From: Archivesica marissinica
Lineage: Eukaryota > Mollusca > Bivalvia > Venerida > Vesicomyidae
Direction of reading: 5' to 3'
Length of the DNA: 64,000 nucleotides
Assembly (NCBI GenBank): GCA_014843695.1
Contig: CM026398.1
Span: 44,261,372 to 44,325,371, forward strand
Position 1 is the first letter of the stretch. Each line of letters starts with the position of its first letter. The notes below the pieces were generated by a model. The model ran no database searches and was not told the DNA's origin. It saw nothing but the letters and a program-made list of their open reading frames with translations. The position numbers and the translations under genes were made by a program. Of the stretch, positions 12,842 to 26,000 are shown piece by piece.

Positions 12842-13411
12842 GTTTAAACTTTATTGCCTATTTATTTTACAACGATTGCAAAGCAAGTTCTAGCAACTTA
12901 TATTAATCACTCTCGTTGGCGCGGATGAAAGCGTAAATGTGGGGTTTAATCCTTTTATTCCCACTGGCTGTTGTCCAGTAGACATATATGTCATATGCAT
13001 ACAACTTAAAGTTATGGCGAATGCACAAGTTCAAATTGAGTTTGTCCGCAACAAACGCTGTGGACAAAGTCTTGTTGTTGGTGTTTACAGGTTCATGGTA
13101 TGTATATATATAGTTGCTGTCTGTCTGCGTGTCTGTCCGTCCGTTTGATTGTATTTGATCTTAAACACTCTTAAACACATTCTGTCTGTCTGCATGTCTA
13201 TCCGTCCCACACCCGTTTTTACCTAATTTTATATAAGTGGGAACAATAGGACTACACCAAATGTGGTCATTCGTGTGGGAGGACACCGGAGTACCCGGAG
13301 AAAAACGCACACGTCCGATCTGGTGACCACCATACCATCTCACATACTTCCCGGTCCGGGGTTACATTAGTGAGAAGCGAGTGCGCTAACCGCTGCGCTA
13401 ATCGGACAGCC
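12842..13411 (-). mobile_element. SINE-A, interrupted by a TIR element
   Basis: Minus-orientation tRNA-derived SINE. The 3' part is 12842-12942 (AAACTTTATT...CACTCTCGTTGGCGCGG) and the 5' part 13259-13411 (GTGTGGGAGGACACCGG ... GCTAATCGGACAGC). The two halves join seamlessly against other copies once 12943-13258 and one copy of AAATGTGG are removed. Confidence 0.85.
12943..13258 (+). mobile_element. 316-bp TIR element with 8-bp TSD and FLYWCH-like segment
   Basis: It is flanked by the direct repeat AAATGTGG (12935-12942 and 13259-13266), which is single in uninterrupted SINE-A copies. The left end GGTTTAATCCTTTTATTCCC and the reverse complement of the right end GGTGTAGTCCTATTGTTCCC form imperfect TIRs of about 23 bp. 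Inside, 13012-13099 reads MANAQVQIEFVRNKRC then GQSLVVGVYRFM before a GTATGT. This resembles the first half of a FLYWCH zinc finger, a domain often associated with Mutator-like transposases. GG-starting TIRs with an 8-bp TSD would also fit Merlin. The superfamily is unresolved. Confidence 0.7.
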
Positions 13412-13553
13412 CAAGAATACAAGAATACCAACATGAAATAACATCATATGATAACTTATAATCTTTTATATATTGTTTTTATAATTGTCTTGGAATACGT
13501 GCATCCCGTGACAACGTATGTATGGCCTATTTCATTGTATGTCCTGATGCACT

Positions 13554-13770
13554 CATTGGCGTAGCTTCCTATAGACCGTGAAGGCCGTGGCCTACACTTT
13601 TCCCCGAAAAATCGAAACAATAAAAATGCCAAATCTACAACAAAAATCGGGAGGCCAGATTTAAATTATATACGCTATGGATAGTTTTCCTGGGGACGAC
13701 CCCCGGACCGCCCTCCCGTCTTAAGTTTTAAGTTGGCCTACACATCGATTCCAGTAAAGCTACGCCCCTG
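13554..13770. mobile_element. hAT-like MITE (CAGGGGCGTAGC end)
   Basis: The right end, reverse-complemented, starts CAGGGGCGTAGCTTTACTGG, a familiar hAT-type terminus. The left end is a decayed partner, CATTGGCGTAGCTTCC. GGCCTACAC also appears on both sides. No intact 8-bp TSD is visible. Confidence 0.6.
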
Positions 13771-13958
13771 ACACTGTATGTCCGGTTTCACTATATGTCC
13801 TGTTTCACTATGAAGTGTTGTAGGAAATTAGAGTATCCGTTTTTGTAATGATGTTGAAAGAAGGAAAGAATCTATAGATGATAGGCCAAACTCACAGTCA
13901 AAAAGCTCAAGATATTTAGTTTATAATTAGATTGTAAGTTATCATATGTGCGTGTGTG

Positions 13959-14001
13959 ATGTTATATCATATTGGTGTTCTTGCTGTGCTAGTGTTTTTT
14001 G
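13959..14001 (+). CDS. Gene 1 exon 1: signal-peptide exon
   Basis: ATG at 13959 opens MLYHIGVLAVLVFF plus one base, followed by the strong donor G|GTAAGT at 14002. The hydrophobic run supports a signal peptide. Phase 1 matches exon 2. A (TAA)n tract at 14009-14046 follows directly in the intron. Confidence 0.8.
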
Positions 14002-17000
14002 GTAAGTATATAATAATAATAATATTAATAATAGTAATAATAATAAAGACTTCATTTTGCGAGAGAACTCGTTCAACAAAAGTTAATTTATCATGAGGCC
14101 CTCAACATATATACAAATCAAATGATAGGACTATAAGTGAAATCTGCATATATGGAATTATATAGTAATGTTAAAGCTGTAAAGTAGAGAAACTATGTAT
14201 AATGTGTTATGGAATATGATAGGAGGAAACCGGAGTACCAGGAGAAAACCCACCTGTCCGATCCATCGTACCATCTCACATACTTCCCGGTCCGAGGATC
14301 GAACCCGAGTTGCATTGGTGAGAAGCGAGCGCGCTACCCACTGCGATAATCGGACAGCCAATAGCAACTATTGCAATGGTAATGCTTAAATGTGCTAAAG
14401 ACTGTGTACAATATCATCTGAAGTAACACTAGTAGAACTATTTAGTTTATGCAAATTTATTTTAGCTCGATTGCGAAACAAGTTCTTTCAAGTTATATGA
14501 ATCACTTTCGAGACCTCATTCCTGATGGAATCCATCGCCACGAGGGAGAGAGAGAGGAGGTAACGTGGAATTTAAAGGTTGCCTCGTAACGGCTCCAGCG
14601 GGGCTCGAACTCTGGACCTTTCGCACTTGAAGCGAACGCACATCCACTGCGCTATCACGACCTCCACAAGTAGACCTATTTGATTAGTTTGTATTGTTAT
14701 TGTTCTATCTTTATATTTTCAGACATTGTACATTGTGACACTCAGTGCTCATATTTTAACGACTTTGGGAAAAGGGAATATCTGACGTGTAGTACCGGTT
14801 GCTGTGGAGATATACATCTCAAATACTGTTGTTACCAACGGTACGGAACTTATGTGTACATGAGTCTGTGAGAGCCATGTTCGGGTTATTTGCAGCATAT
14901 CAACATAAGCACCGTGTATTTGTGTATTTTACGTTTATTTTTGGAGGATAGTGAGTCTCCTCTGGTTCTTTTACGTGCACGATGTACAGCACCGACACGA
15001 GACCTCGGTTTAACGTCCCATCTGAAAGACTGTTAATTTGATTATGGTCAGACGGTTGATCGATCCTGCGATCCCTGGATTACCAGTCGAACGTATTAAC
15101 CACTGAACTACATATCCGTCTGTATAGCACCGTGTAAATCATTTGAAGCATTTACATACCTTCTTAATAGTTATTAAAACGATAATTACTTAATTACTAT
15201 GAGTCGTCTGCATAAATTAAATTAGTATTCATGAGTCGTCTTGAGAAGTTAAATTAGTATTCATGATTTGTCTGGAGAAGTTAAATTATTATTCATGAGT
15301 CGTCTGGAGAAGTTAAATTATTATTCACGAGTCGTCTGGAGAAGTTAAATTATTATTTACGAGTCGTCTTGAGAAATTAAATTATTATTCACGAGTCGTC
15401 TGGAGAAGATACATTATTTTTCACGAGTCGTCTGGAGAAGGGATACACATGACCAACATTGATGTGATTGAACATTGTTGAAAACTATATAATCTTTTGT
15501 TTATTAGCGTAGTATTTCTTTTCATACGTCTCTCTTCGTTGTTCCGTTTCCCTGTATCAAATCATCATGGTAACGAATTAATGTTCACACTCACTATTAT
15601 TATTTCTGGCACACAAAACGAAACACTCGCATACAATGCAATTCCATTTTTATAAGAGTATAGAATCCTGGTATGAAATTCAATATACATGTACAGTATA
15701 GAATCTATTAAATGACTTATAAATGTATGTCCAAAATAAGGTTGTACAAACAGATTAATCTACCATGTCCGATTAGCGCAGCGCGCTCGCTTCTCACCAA
15801 TTCAACCCGGGTTCTATCCTCGGACCAGGAAGTATGTGAGATGGTACGGTGGTCGCCAGATCGGACATGTGGGTTTTCTCCGCGTTCTCCGGTTTCCTCC
15901 CACACGAATGACTACATTTACGCTTTCATCCGCGCCAACGAGAGTGGTTAATAATAAGTTGTTAAAACTTGTTTCGCAATCATTGTAAAATAAATAAAGT
16001 TTAAATTAGGGTCGACACCGGTGTTTCTTTGTTTGCTTCTGAAATGTGGGGTTCCAGCATGCGTGAAAGTCACTGCATGACTAGTATTGATATTTAGATG
16101 TAATTTAAATGTGAAAACAAACTTTTGTTTATTGGCCTCGTGTATCGTGGTCTGTGTTTGTGTCACGGTCGTACAACCAATAATAACGACATCATCTGTC
16201 TCTCATAACTGTTCCCTAATATGTTTCAGATATCTTACTGGCATCTTGTTTGGAAGCATACTTGCTTTCTTCCTGTTTGTAATTGTCATTGCTGTCATCA
16301 TTCACTGCTACTACAGAAGGAAGAAACAGACAGGGATTGAATACCACCGGGGTATGTACCATTGCTGTCATTACTAACTGCTACTACAGAAGGAAGAAAC
16401 AGACAGGGATTGAATACCACCAGGGTATGTATCATTGCTGTCATTACTAACTGCTACTACAGAAGGAAGAAACAGACAGGTGTTATACACCGCCGGATAT
16501 GTATAAGCACACACTGCTGTTATAGAAGGAAGCAGACATGAACTGTGGACAAATGTGGACAACGTTGTCATTTTTATTGTTGTTTTTTAGTTGTCTTTTC
16601 CTTTCTTTTGTCATGACAATACTTATACAGTTTACATCCGTTATGTCGAATTCCGTCGGACCGAATAAAATACGTCGACATAACCGATGTTTGACGTAAC
16701 GAAATTATATATAAACGTAGCCAGTTATATGTAAAATGATAGTGTCTGAAACGGGACTTTGATCAGACTTCGAGATAACCAACTTTGACATAACGGATGT
16801 AGACTGTATTTACATATTTGATCTCTCGCGTACAAAGCCATCAGACAAACCTTTATTACCATGAATCACACACACACACACACACAAAATGCTTTTTTAA
16901 AATCACTTTTCAGTCAGTAGGAACTACGGCACGATACATGTGTGTGACGGCGTGGTGCAGCCACATCCCCAAGGCGACGTGAACGTTGTTCCAGTAGTTG

Positions 17001-20000
17001 AAATATCAGTAACACCAGCAACACCAACAGTTTCACCAGATCAACTGATACTACAACCAGAGTCGACCATTTCAGTAATATATGACACTGAGGGTACGTA
17101 TAGTAACCGTTATTGAGGGGTACATAGTATCCGTTATTACGGGTACTTAGTATCAGTTATTGAGGATACGTAGTAAACATTATTAAGGGTACTTAGTATC
17201 AGTTATTTAGGGTACTTAGTAACCGTTATTGAGGGTACGTAGTAACCATTATTAAGGGTACTTAGTATCAGTTATTTAGTGTACTTAGTAACCGTTATTG
17301 AGGGTACGTAGTAACCATTATTAAGGGTACTTAGTATCAGTTATTTAGGGTACTTAGTAACCGTTATTGAGGATACGTAGTAACCATTATTACGGGTACT
17401 TAGTATCAGTTATTGAGGGTACGTAGTAACCGTTATTGAGGGTACGTAGTAACCATTATTAAGGGTACTTAGTATCAGTTATTTAGGGTACGTAGTAACC
17501 GTTATTGAGGGTACGTAGTAACCATTATTAAGGGTACTTAGTATCAGTTATTTAGGGTACTTAGTAACCGTTATTGAGGGTACGTAGTAAACATTATTAA
17601 GGGTACTTAGTATCAGTTATTTAGGGTACTTAGTAACCGTTATTGAGGGTACGTAGTAACCATTATTAAGGGTACTTAGTATCAGTTATTTAGGGTACTT
17701 AGTAACCGTTATTGAGGATACGTAGTAACCATTATTAAGGGTACTTAGAATCAGTTATTGAGGGTACGTAGTAACCGTTATTGAGGGTACGTAGTAACCA
17801 TTATTAAGGGTACTTAGTATCAGTTATTTAGGGTACGTAGTAACCGTTATTGAGGGTACGTAGTAACCATTATTAAGGGTACTTAGTATCAGTTATTTAG
17901 GGTACTTAGTAACCGTTATTGAGGGTACGTAGTAACCATTATTAAGGGTACTTAGTATCAGTTATTGAGGGTAGTAGTAACCGTTATTGAGGGTACGTAG
18001 TAACCATTATTAAGGGTACTTAGTATCAGTTATTTAGGGTACTTAGTAATCGTTATTGAGGGTACGTAGTAACCATTATTAAGGGTACTTAGTATCAGTT
18101 ATTTAGGGTACGTAGTAACCGTTATTGAGGGTACGTAGTAACCATTATTAAGGGTACTTAGTATCAGTTATTTAGGGTACGTAGTAACCGTTATTGAGGG
18201 TACGTAGTAACCATTATTAAGGGTACTTAGTATCAGTTATTTAGGGTACTTAGTAATCGTTATTGAGGGTACGTAGTAACCGTTATTGAGGGTACGTAGT
18301 AACCATTATTAAGGGTACTTAGTATCAGTTATTTAGGGTACTTAGTAACCGTTATTGAGGGTACGTAGTAACCATTATTAAGGGTACTTAGTATCAGTTA
18401 TTTAGGGTACGTAGTAACCGTTATTGAGGGTACGTAGTAACCGTTACTGAGTGTACTTAGTATCAGTTATTTAGGGTACGTAGTAACCGTTATTGAGGGT
18501 ACGTAGTAACCATTATTAAGGGTACTTAGTATCAGTTATTTAGGTACAAATTAGTATCCGTTATTGAGGGTACGTAGTAACCGTTATTGAGGGTACATAG
18601 TAACCGTTATTAAGGGTACTTAATATCAGTTATTTAGGGTACGTAGTACACGTTATTGAGGGTACGTAGTAACCGTTATTAAGGGTACTTAGTATCAGTT
18701 ATTGAGGGTACGTAGTAACCGTTATTGAGGGTACGTAGTAACCATTATTAAGGGTACTTAGTATCAGTTATTTAGGGTACGTAGTAACCGTTATTGAGGG
18801 TACGTAGTAACCGTTATTAAGGGTACTTAGTATCAGTTATTTAGGGTACGTAGTAACCGTTATTGAGGGTACGTAGTAACCATTATTAAGGGTACTTAGT
18901 ATCAGTTATTTAGGGTACGTAGTAACCGTTATTGAGGGTACGTAGTAACCATTATTAAGGGTACTTAGTATCAGTTATTTAGGGTACGTAGTAACCGTTA
19001 TTGAGGGTACGTAGTAACCATTATTAAGGGTACTTAGTATCAGTTATTTAGGTACTTAGTATCGTTATTGAGGGTACGTAGTAACCGTTATTGAGGGTAC
19101 GTAGTAACCGTTATTAAGGGTACTTAGTATCAGTTATTTAGGGTACGTAGTAACCGTTATTGAGGGTACGTAGTAACCATTATTAAGGGTACTTAGTATC
19201 AGTTATTTAGGGTACGTAGTAACCGTTATTGAGGGTACGTAGTAACCATTATTAAGGGTACTTAGTATCAGTTATTTAGGGTACTTAGTAACCGTTATTG
19301 AGGGTACGTAGTAACCATTATTAAGGGTACTTAGTATCAGTTATTTAGGGTACGTAGTAACCGTTATTGAGGGTACGTAGTAACCATTATTAAGGGTACT
19401 TAGTATCAGTTATTTAGGGTACTTAGTAACCGTTATTGAGGGTACGTAGTAACCATTATTAAGGGTACTTAGTATCAGTTATTTAGGGTACGTAGTAACC
19501 GTTATTGAGGGTACGTATTAACCGTTATTGAGTGTACTTAGTAACAGTTATTTAGGGTACGTAGTAACCGTTATTGAGGGTATGTAGTAACTATTATTAA
19601 GGGTACTTAGTATCAGTTATTTAGGGTACGTAATAACCGTTATTGAGGGTACGTAGTAACCGTTATTAAGGGTACTTAGTATCAGTTATTTAGGGTACGT
19701 AGTAACCGTTATTGAGGGTACGTAACCGTTATTAAGGGTACTTAGTATCAGTTATTTAGGGTACGTAGTAACCGTTATTGAGGGTACGTAGTAACCGTTA
19801 CTGAGTGTACTTAGTATCAGTTATTTAGGGTACGTAGTAACCGTTATTGAGGGTACGTAGTAACCATTATTAAGGGTACTTAGTATCAGTTATTTAGGTA
19901 CAAATTTAGTATCCGTTATTGAGGGTACGTAGTAACCGTTATTGAGGGTACATAGTAACCGTTATTAAGGGTACTTAATATCAGTTATTTAGGGTACGTA

Positions 20001-23000
20001 GTAACCGTTATTGAGGGTACGTAGTAACCGTTATTAAGGGTACTTAGTATCAGTTATTTAGGGTACGTAGTAACCGTTATTGAGGGTACGTAGTAACCGT
20101 TATTAAGGGTACTTAATATCAGTTATTTAGGGTACTTAGTAATCGTTATTGAGGGTACGTAGTAACCATTATTAAGGGTACTTAGTATCAGTTATTTAGG
20201 TACAAATTTAGTATCCGTTATTGAGGGTACGTAGTAACCGTTATTGAGGGTACATAGTAACCGTTATTAAGGGTACTTAGTATCAGTTATTTAGGGTACG
20301 TAGTAACCGTTATTGAGGGTACGTAGTAACCATTATTAAGGGTACTTAGTATCAGTTATTTAGGGTACGTAGTAACCGTTATTGAGGGTACGTAGTAACC
20401 ATTATTAAGGGTACTTAGTATCAGTTATTTAGGGTACTTAGTAACCGTTATTGAGGGTACGTAGTAACCAGTACTTAGTATCAGTTATTAGGGTAGTAAC
20501 CGTTATTGAGGGTACGTAGTAACCATTATTAAGGGTACTTAGTATCAGTTATTTAGGGTACGTAGTAACCGTTATTGAGGGTACGTAGTAACCGTTATTG
20601 AGTGTACTTAGTATCAGTTATTTAGGGTACGTAGTAACCGTTATTGAGGGTACGTAGTAACCATTATTAAGGGTACTTAGTATCAGTTATTTAGGGTACG
20701 TAGTAACCGTTATTGAGGGTACGTAGTAACCATTATTAAGGGTACTTAGTATCAGTTATTTAAACCGTTATTGAGGGTACGTAGTAACCGTTATTGAGGG
20801 TACATAGTAACCGTTATTAAGGGTACTTAGTATCAGTTATTTAGGGTACGTAGTAACCGTTATTGAGGGTACGTAGTAACCATTATTAAGGGTACTTAGT
20901 ATCAGTTATTTAGGGTACGTAGTAACCGTTATTAAGGGTACTTAATATCAGTTATTTAGGGTACTTAGTAATCGTTATTGAGGGTACGTAGTAACCATTA
21001 TTAAGGGTACTTAGTATCAGTTATTTAGGTACAAATTTAGTATCCGTTATTGAGGGTACGTAGTAACCGTTATTGAGGGTACATAGTAACCGTTATTAAG
21101 GGTACTTAGTATCAGTTATTTAGGGTACTTAGTAATCGTTATTGAGGGTACGTAGTAACCATTATTAAGGGTACTTAGTATCAGTTATTTAGGGTACGTA
21201 GTAACCGTTATTGAGGGTACGTAGTAACCATTATTAAGGGTACTTAGTATCAGTTATTTAGGGTACGTAGTAACCGTTATTGAGGGTACGTAGTAACCAT
21301 TATTAAGGGTACTTAGTATCAGTTATTTAGGGTACGTAGTAACCGTTATTGAGGGTACGTAGTAACCATTATTAAGGGTACTTAGTATCAGTTATTTAGG
21401 GTACTTAGTAATCGTTATTGAGGGTACGTAGTAACCATTATTAAGGGTACTTAGTATCAGTTATTTAGGGTACTTAGTAACCGTTATTGAGGGTACGTAG
21501 TAACCGTTATTGAGGGTACTAGTAACCGTTATTAAGGGTACTTAGTATCAGTTATTTAGGGTACGTAGTACAGTTATTGAGGGTACGTAGTAACCGTTAT
21601 TGAGGTACTTAGTATCCGTTATTGAGGGTACGTAGTAACCGTTATTGAGGGTACATAGTAACCGTTATTAAGGGTACTTAATATCAGTTATTTAGGGTAC
21701 GTAGTAAACGTTATTGAGGGTACGTAGTAACCGTTATTAAGGGTACTTAGTATCAGTTATTTAGGTACAAATTTAGTATCCGTTATTGAGGGTACGTAGT
21801 AACCGTTATTGAGGGTACATAGTAACCGTTATTAAGGGTACTTAATATCAGTTATTTAGGGTACGTAGTACACGTTATTGAGGGTACGTAGTAACCGTTA
21901 TTAGGTACTTAGTATCCGTTATTGAGGGTACGTAGTAACCGTTATTGAGGGTACGTAGTAACCGTTATTAAGGGTACTTAGTATCAGTTATTTAGGGTAC
22001 TTAGTAATCGTTATTGAGGGTACGTAGTAACCATTATTAAGGGTACTTAGTATCAGTTATTTAGGGTACGTAGTAACCGTTATTGAGGGTACGTAGTAAC
22101 CATTATTAAGGGTACTTAGTATCAGTTATTTAGGGTACGTAGTAACCGTTATTGAGGGTACGTAGTAACCATTATTAAGGGTACTTAGTATCAGTTATTT
22201 AGGGTACGTAGTAACCGTTATTGAGGGTACGTAGTAACCATTATTAAGGGTACTTAGTATCAGTTATTTAGGGTACTTAGTAATCGTTATTGAGGGTACG
22301 TAGTAACCATTATTAAGGGTACTTAGTATCAGTTATTTAGGGTACGTAGTAACCGTTATTGAGGGTACGTAGTAACCGTTATTGAGTGTACTTAGTATCA
22401 GTTATTTAGGGTACGTAGTAACCGTTATTGAGGGTACGTAGTAACCATTATTAAGGGTACTTAGTATCAGTTATTTAGGTACAAATTTAGTATCCGTTAT
22501 TGAGGGTACGTAGTAACCGTTATTGAGGGTACATAGTAACCGTTATTAAGGGTACTTAATATCAGTTATTTAGGGTACGTAGTACACGTTATTGAGGGTA
22601 CGTAGTAACCGTTATTAAGGGTACTTAGTATCAGTTATTGAGGGTACGTAGTAACCGTTATTGAGGGTACGTAGTAACCATTATTAAGGGTACTTAGTAT
22701 CAGTTATTTAGGGTACTTAGTAATCGTTATTGAGGGTACGTAGTAACCATTATTAAGGGTACTTAGTATCAGTTATTTAGGGTACGTAGTAACCGTTATT
22801 GAGGGTACGTAGTAACCATTATTAAGGGTACTTAGTATCAGTTATTTAGGGTACGTAGTAACCGTTATTGAGGGTACGTAGTAACCATTATTAAGGGTAC
22901 TTAGTATCAGTTATTTAGGGTACTTAGTAACCGTTATTGAGGGTACGTAGTAACCAGTGTTAAGGGTACTTAGTATCAGTTATTTAGGGTACGTAGTAAC

Positions 23001-26000
23001 CGTTATTGAGGGTACGTATTAACCGTTATTGAGTGTACTTAGTAACAGTTATTTAGGGTACGTAGTAACCGTTATTGAGGGTACTTAGTATCAGTTATTT
23101 AGGGTACGTAATAACCGTTATTGAGGGTACGTAGTAACCGTTATTAAGGGTACTTAGTATCAGTTATTTAGGGTACGTAGTAACCGTTATTGAGGGTACG
23201 TAACCGTTATTAAGGGTACTTAGTATCAGTTATTTAGGGTACGTAGTAACCGTTATTGAGGGTACGTAGTAACCGTTACTGAGTGTACTTAGTATCAGTT
23301 ATTTAGGGTACGTAGTAACCGTTATTGAGGGTACGTAGTAACCATTATTAAGGGTACTTAGTATCAGTTATTTAGGTACAAATTTAGTATCCGTTATTGA
23401 GGGTACGTAGTAACCGTTATTGAGGGTACATAGTAACCGTTATTAAGGGTACTTAATATCAGTTATTTAGGGTACTTAGTAATCGTTATTGAGGGTACGT
23501 AGTAACCATTATTAAGGGTACTTAGTATCAGTTATTTAGGTACAAATTTAGTATCCGTTATTGAGGGTACGTAGTAACCGTTATTGAGGGTACATAGTAA
23601 CCGTTATTAAGGGTACTTAATATCAGTTATTTAGGGTACTTAGTAATCGTTATTGAGGGTACGTAGTAACCATTATTAAGGGTACTTAGTATCAGTTATT
23701 TAGGGTACGTAGTAACCGTTATTGAGGGTACGTAGTAACCATTATTAAGGGTACTTAGTATCAGTTATTTAGGGTACTTAGTAACCGTTATTGAGGGTAC
23801 GTAGTAACCATTATTAAGGGTACTTAGTATCAGTTATTGAGGGTATGTAGTAACCGTTATTGAGGGTACGTAGTAACCATTATTAAGGGTACTTAGTATC
23901 AGTTATTTAGGGTACTTAGTAATCGTTATTGAGGGTACGTAGTAACCATTATTAAGGGTACTTAGTATCAGTTATTTAGGGTACGTAGTAACCGTTATTA
24001 GGGTACTTAGTATCAGTTATTAGGGTACGTAGTAACCTTATTGAGGGTACGTAGTAACCGTTATTAAGGGTACTTAGTATCCGTATAGGGTACTAGCTTA
24101 TTAAGGGTACTTAGTAACAGTTATTGAGGGTACGTAGTAACCGTTATTAAGGGTACTTAGTATCAGTTATTTAGGGTACGTAGTAACCGTTATTGAGGGT
24201 ACGTATTAACCGTTATTGAGTGTACTTAGTAACAGTTATTTAGGGTACGTAGTAACCGTTATTGAGGGTATGTAGTAACTATTATTAAGGGTACTTAGTA
24301 TCAGTTATTTAGGGTACGTAATAACCGTTATTGAGGGTACGTAGTAACCGTTATTAAGGGTACTTAGTATCAGTTATTTAGGGTACGTAGTAACCGTTAT
24401 TGAGGGTACGTAGTAACCGTTAATGAGTGTACTTAGTATCAGTTATTTAGGGTACGTAGTAACCGTTATTGAGGGTACGTAGTAACCATTATTAAGGGTA
24501 CTTAGTATCAGTTATTTAGGTACAAATTTAGTATCCGTTATTGAGGGTACGTAGTAACCGTTATTGAGGGTACATAGTAACCGTTATTAAGGGTACTTAA
24601 TATCAGTTATTTAGGGTACGTAGTAACCGTTATTGAGGGTACGTAGTAACCATTATTAAGGGTACTTAGTATCAGTTATTTAGGGTACTTAGTAACCGTT
24701 ATTGAGGGTACGTAGTAACCATTATTAAGGGTACTTAGTATCAGTTATTTAGGGTACGTAGTAACCGTTATTGAGGGTACGTAGTAACCATTATTAAGGG
24801 TACTTAGTATCAGTTATTTAGGGTATGTAGTAACCGTTATTGAGGGTACGTAGTAACCATTATTAAGGGTACTTAGTATCAGTTATTTAGGGTACTTAGT
24901 AATCATTATTGAGGGTACGTAGTAACCATTATTAAGGGTACTTAGTATCAGTTATTTAGGGTACGTAGTAACCGTTATTAAGGGTACTTAGTATCAGTTA
25001 TTCAGGGTACGTAGTAACCGTTATTGAGGGTACGTAGTAACCGTTATTAAGGGTACTTAGTATCCGTCATTGAGGGTACGTAGTAACCATTATTAAGGGT
25101 ACTTAGTAACAGTTATTTAGGGTACGTAGTAACCATTATTAAGGGTACTTAATATCAGTTATTTAGGGTACTTAGTAATCGTTATTGAGGGTACGTAGTA
25201 ACCATTATTAAGGGTACTTAGTATCAGTTATTTAGGGTACGTAGTAACCGTTATTAAGGGTACTTAGTATCCGTTATTTAGGGTACGTAGTAACCGTTAT
25301 TGAGGGTACTTAGTAACCGTTATTGAGGGTACTTAGTATCAGTTATTTAGGGTACGTAGTAACCGTTATTGAGGGTACGTATTAACCGTTATTGAGTGTA
25401 CTTAGTAACAGTTATTTAGCGTACGTAGTAACCGTTATTGAGGGTATGTAGTCACTATTATTAAGGGTACTTAGTATCAGTTATTTAGGGTACGTAATAA
25501 CCGTTATTGAGGGTACGTATTAACCGTTATTAAGGGTACCTAGTATCAGTTATTTAGGGTACGTAGTAACCGTTATTGAGGGTACGTAACCGTTATTAAG
25601 GGTACTTAGTATCAGTTATTTAGGGTACGTAGTAACCGTTATTGAGGGTACGTAGTAACCGTTAATGAGTGTACTTAGTATCAGTTATTTAGGGTACGTA
25701 GTAACCGTTATTGGGGGTACGTAGTAACCATTATTAAGGGTACTTAGTATCAGTTATTTAGGTACAAATTTAGTATCCGTTATTGAGGGTACGTAGTAAC
25801 CGTTATTGAGGGTACATAGTAACCGTTATTAAGGGTACTTAATATCAGTTATTTAGGGTACGTAGTAACCGTTATTGAGGGTACATAGTAACCATTATTA
25901 AGGGTACTTAGTATCAGTTATTTAGGGTACTTAGTAATCGTTATTGAGGGTACGTAGTAACCATTATTAAGGGTACTTAGTATCAGTTATTTAGGGTACG

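Noticed and set aside
16914..17093. Alternative exon 4 acceptor four bases downstream (CAGTCAG)
   Set aside because: It shifts the frame and meets a stop within about 22 codons. The upstream acceptor preserves the frame through exon 5.
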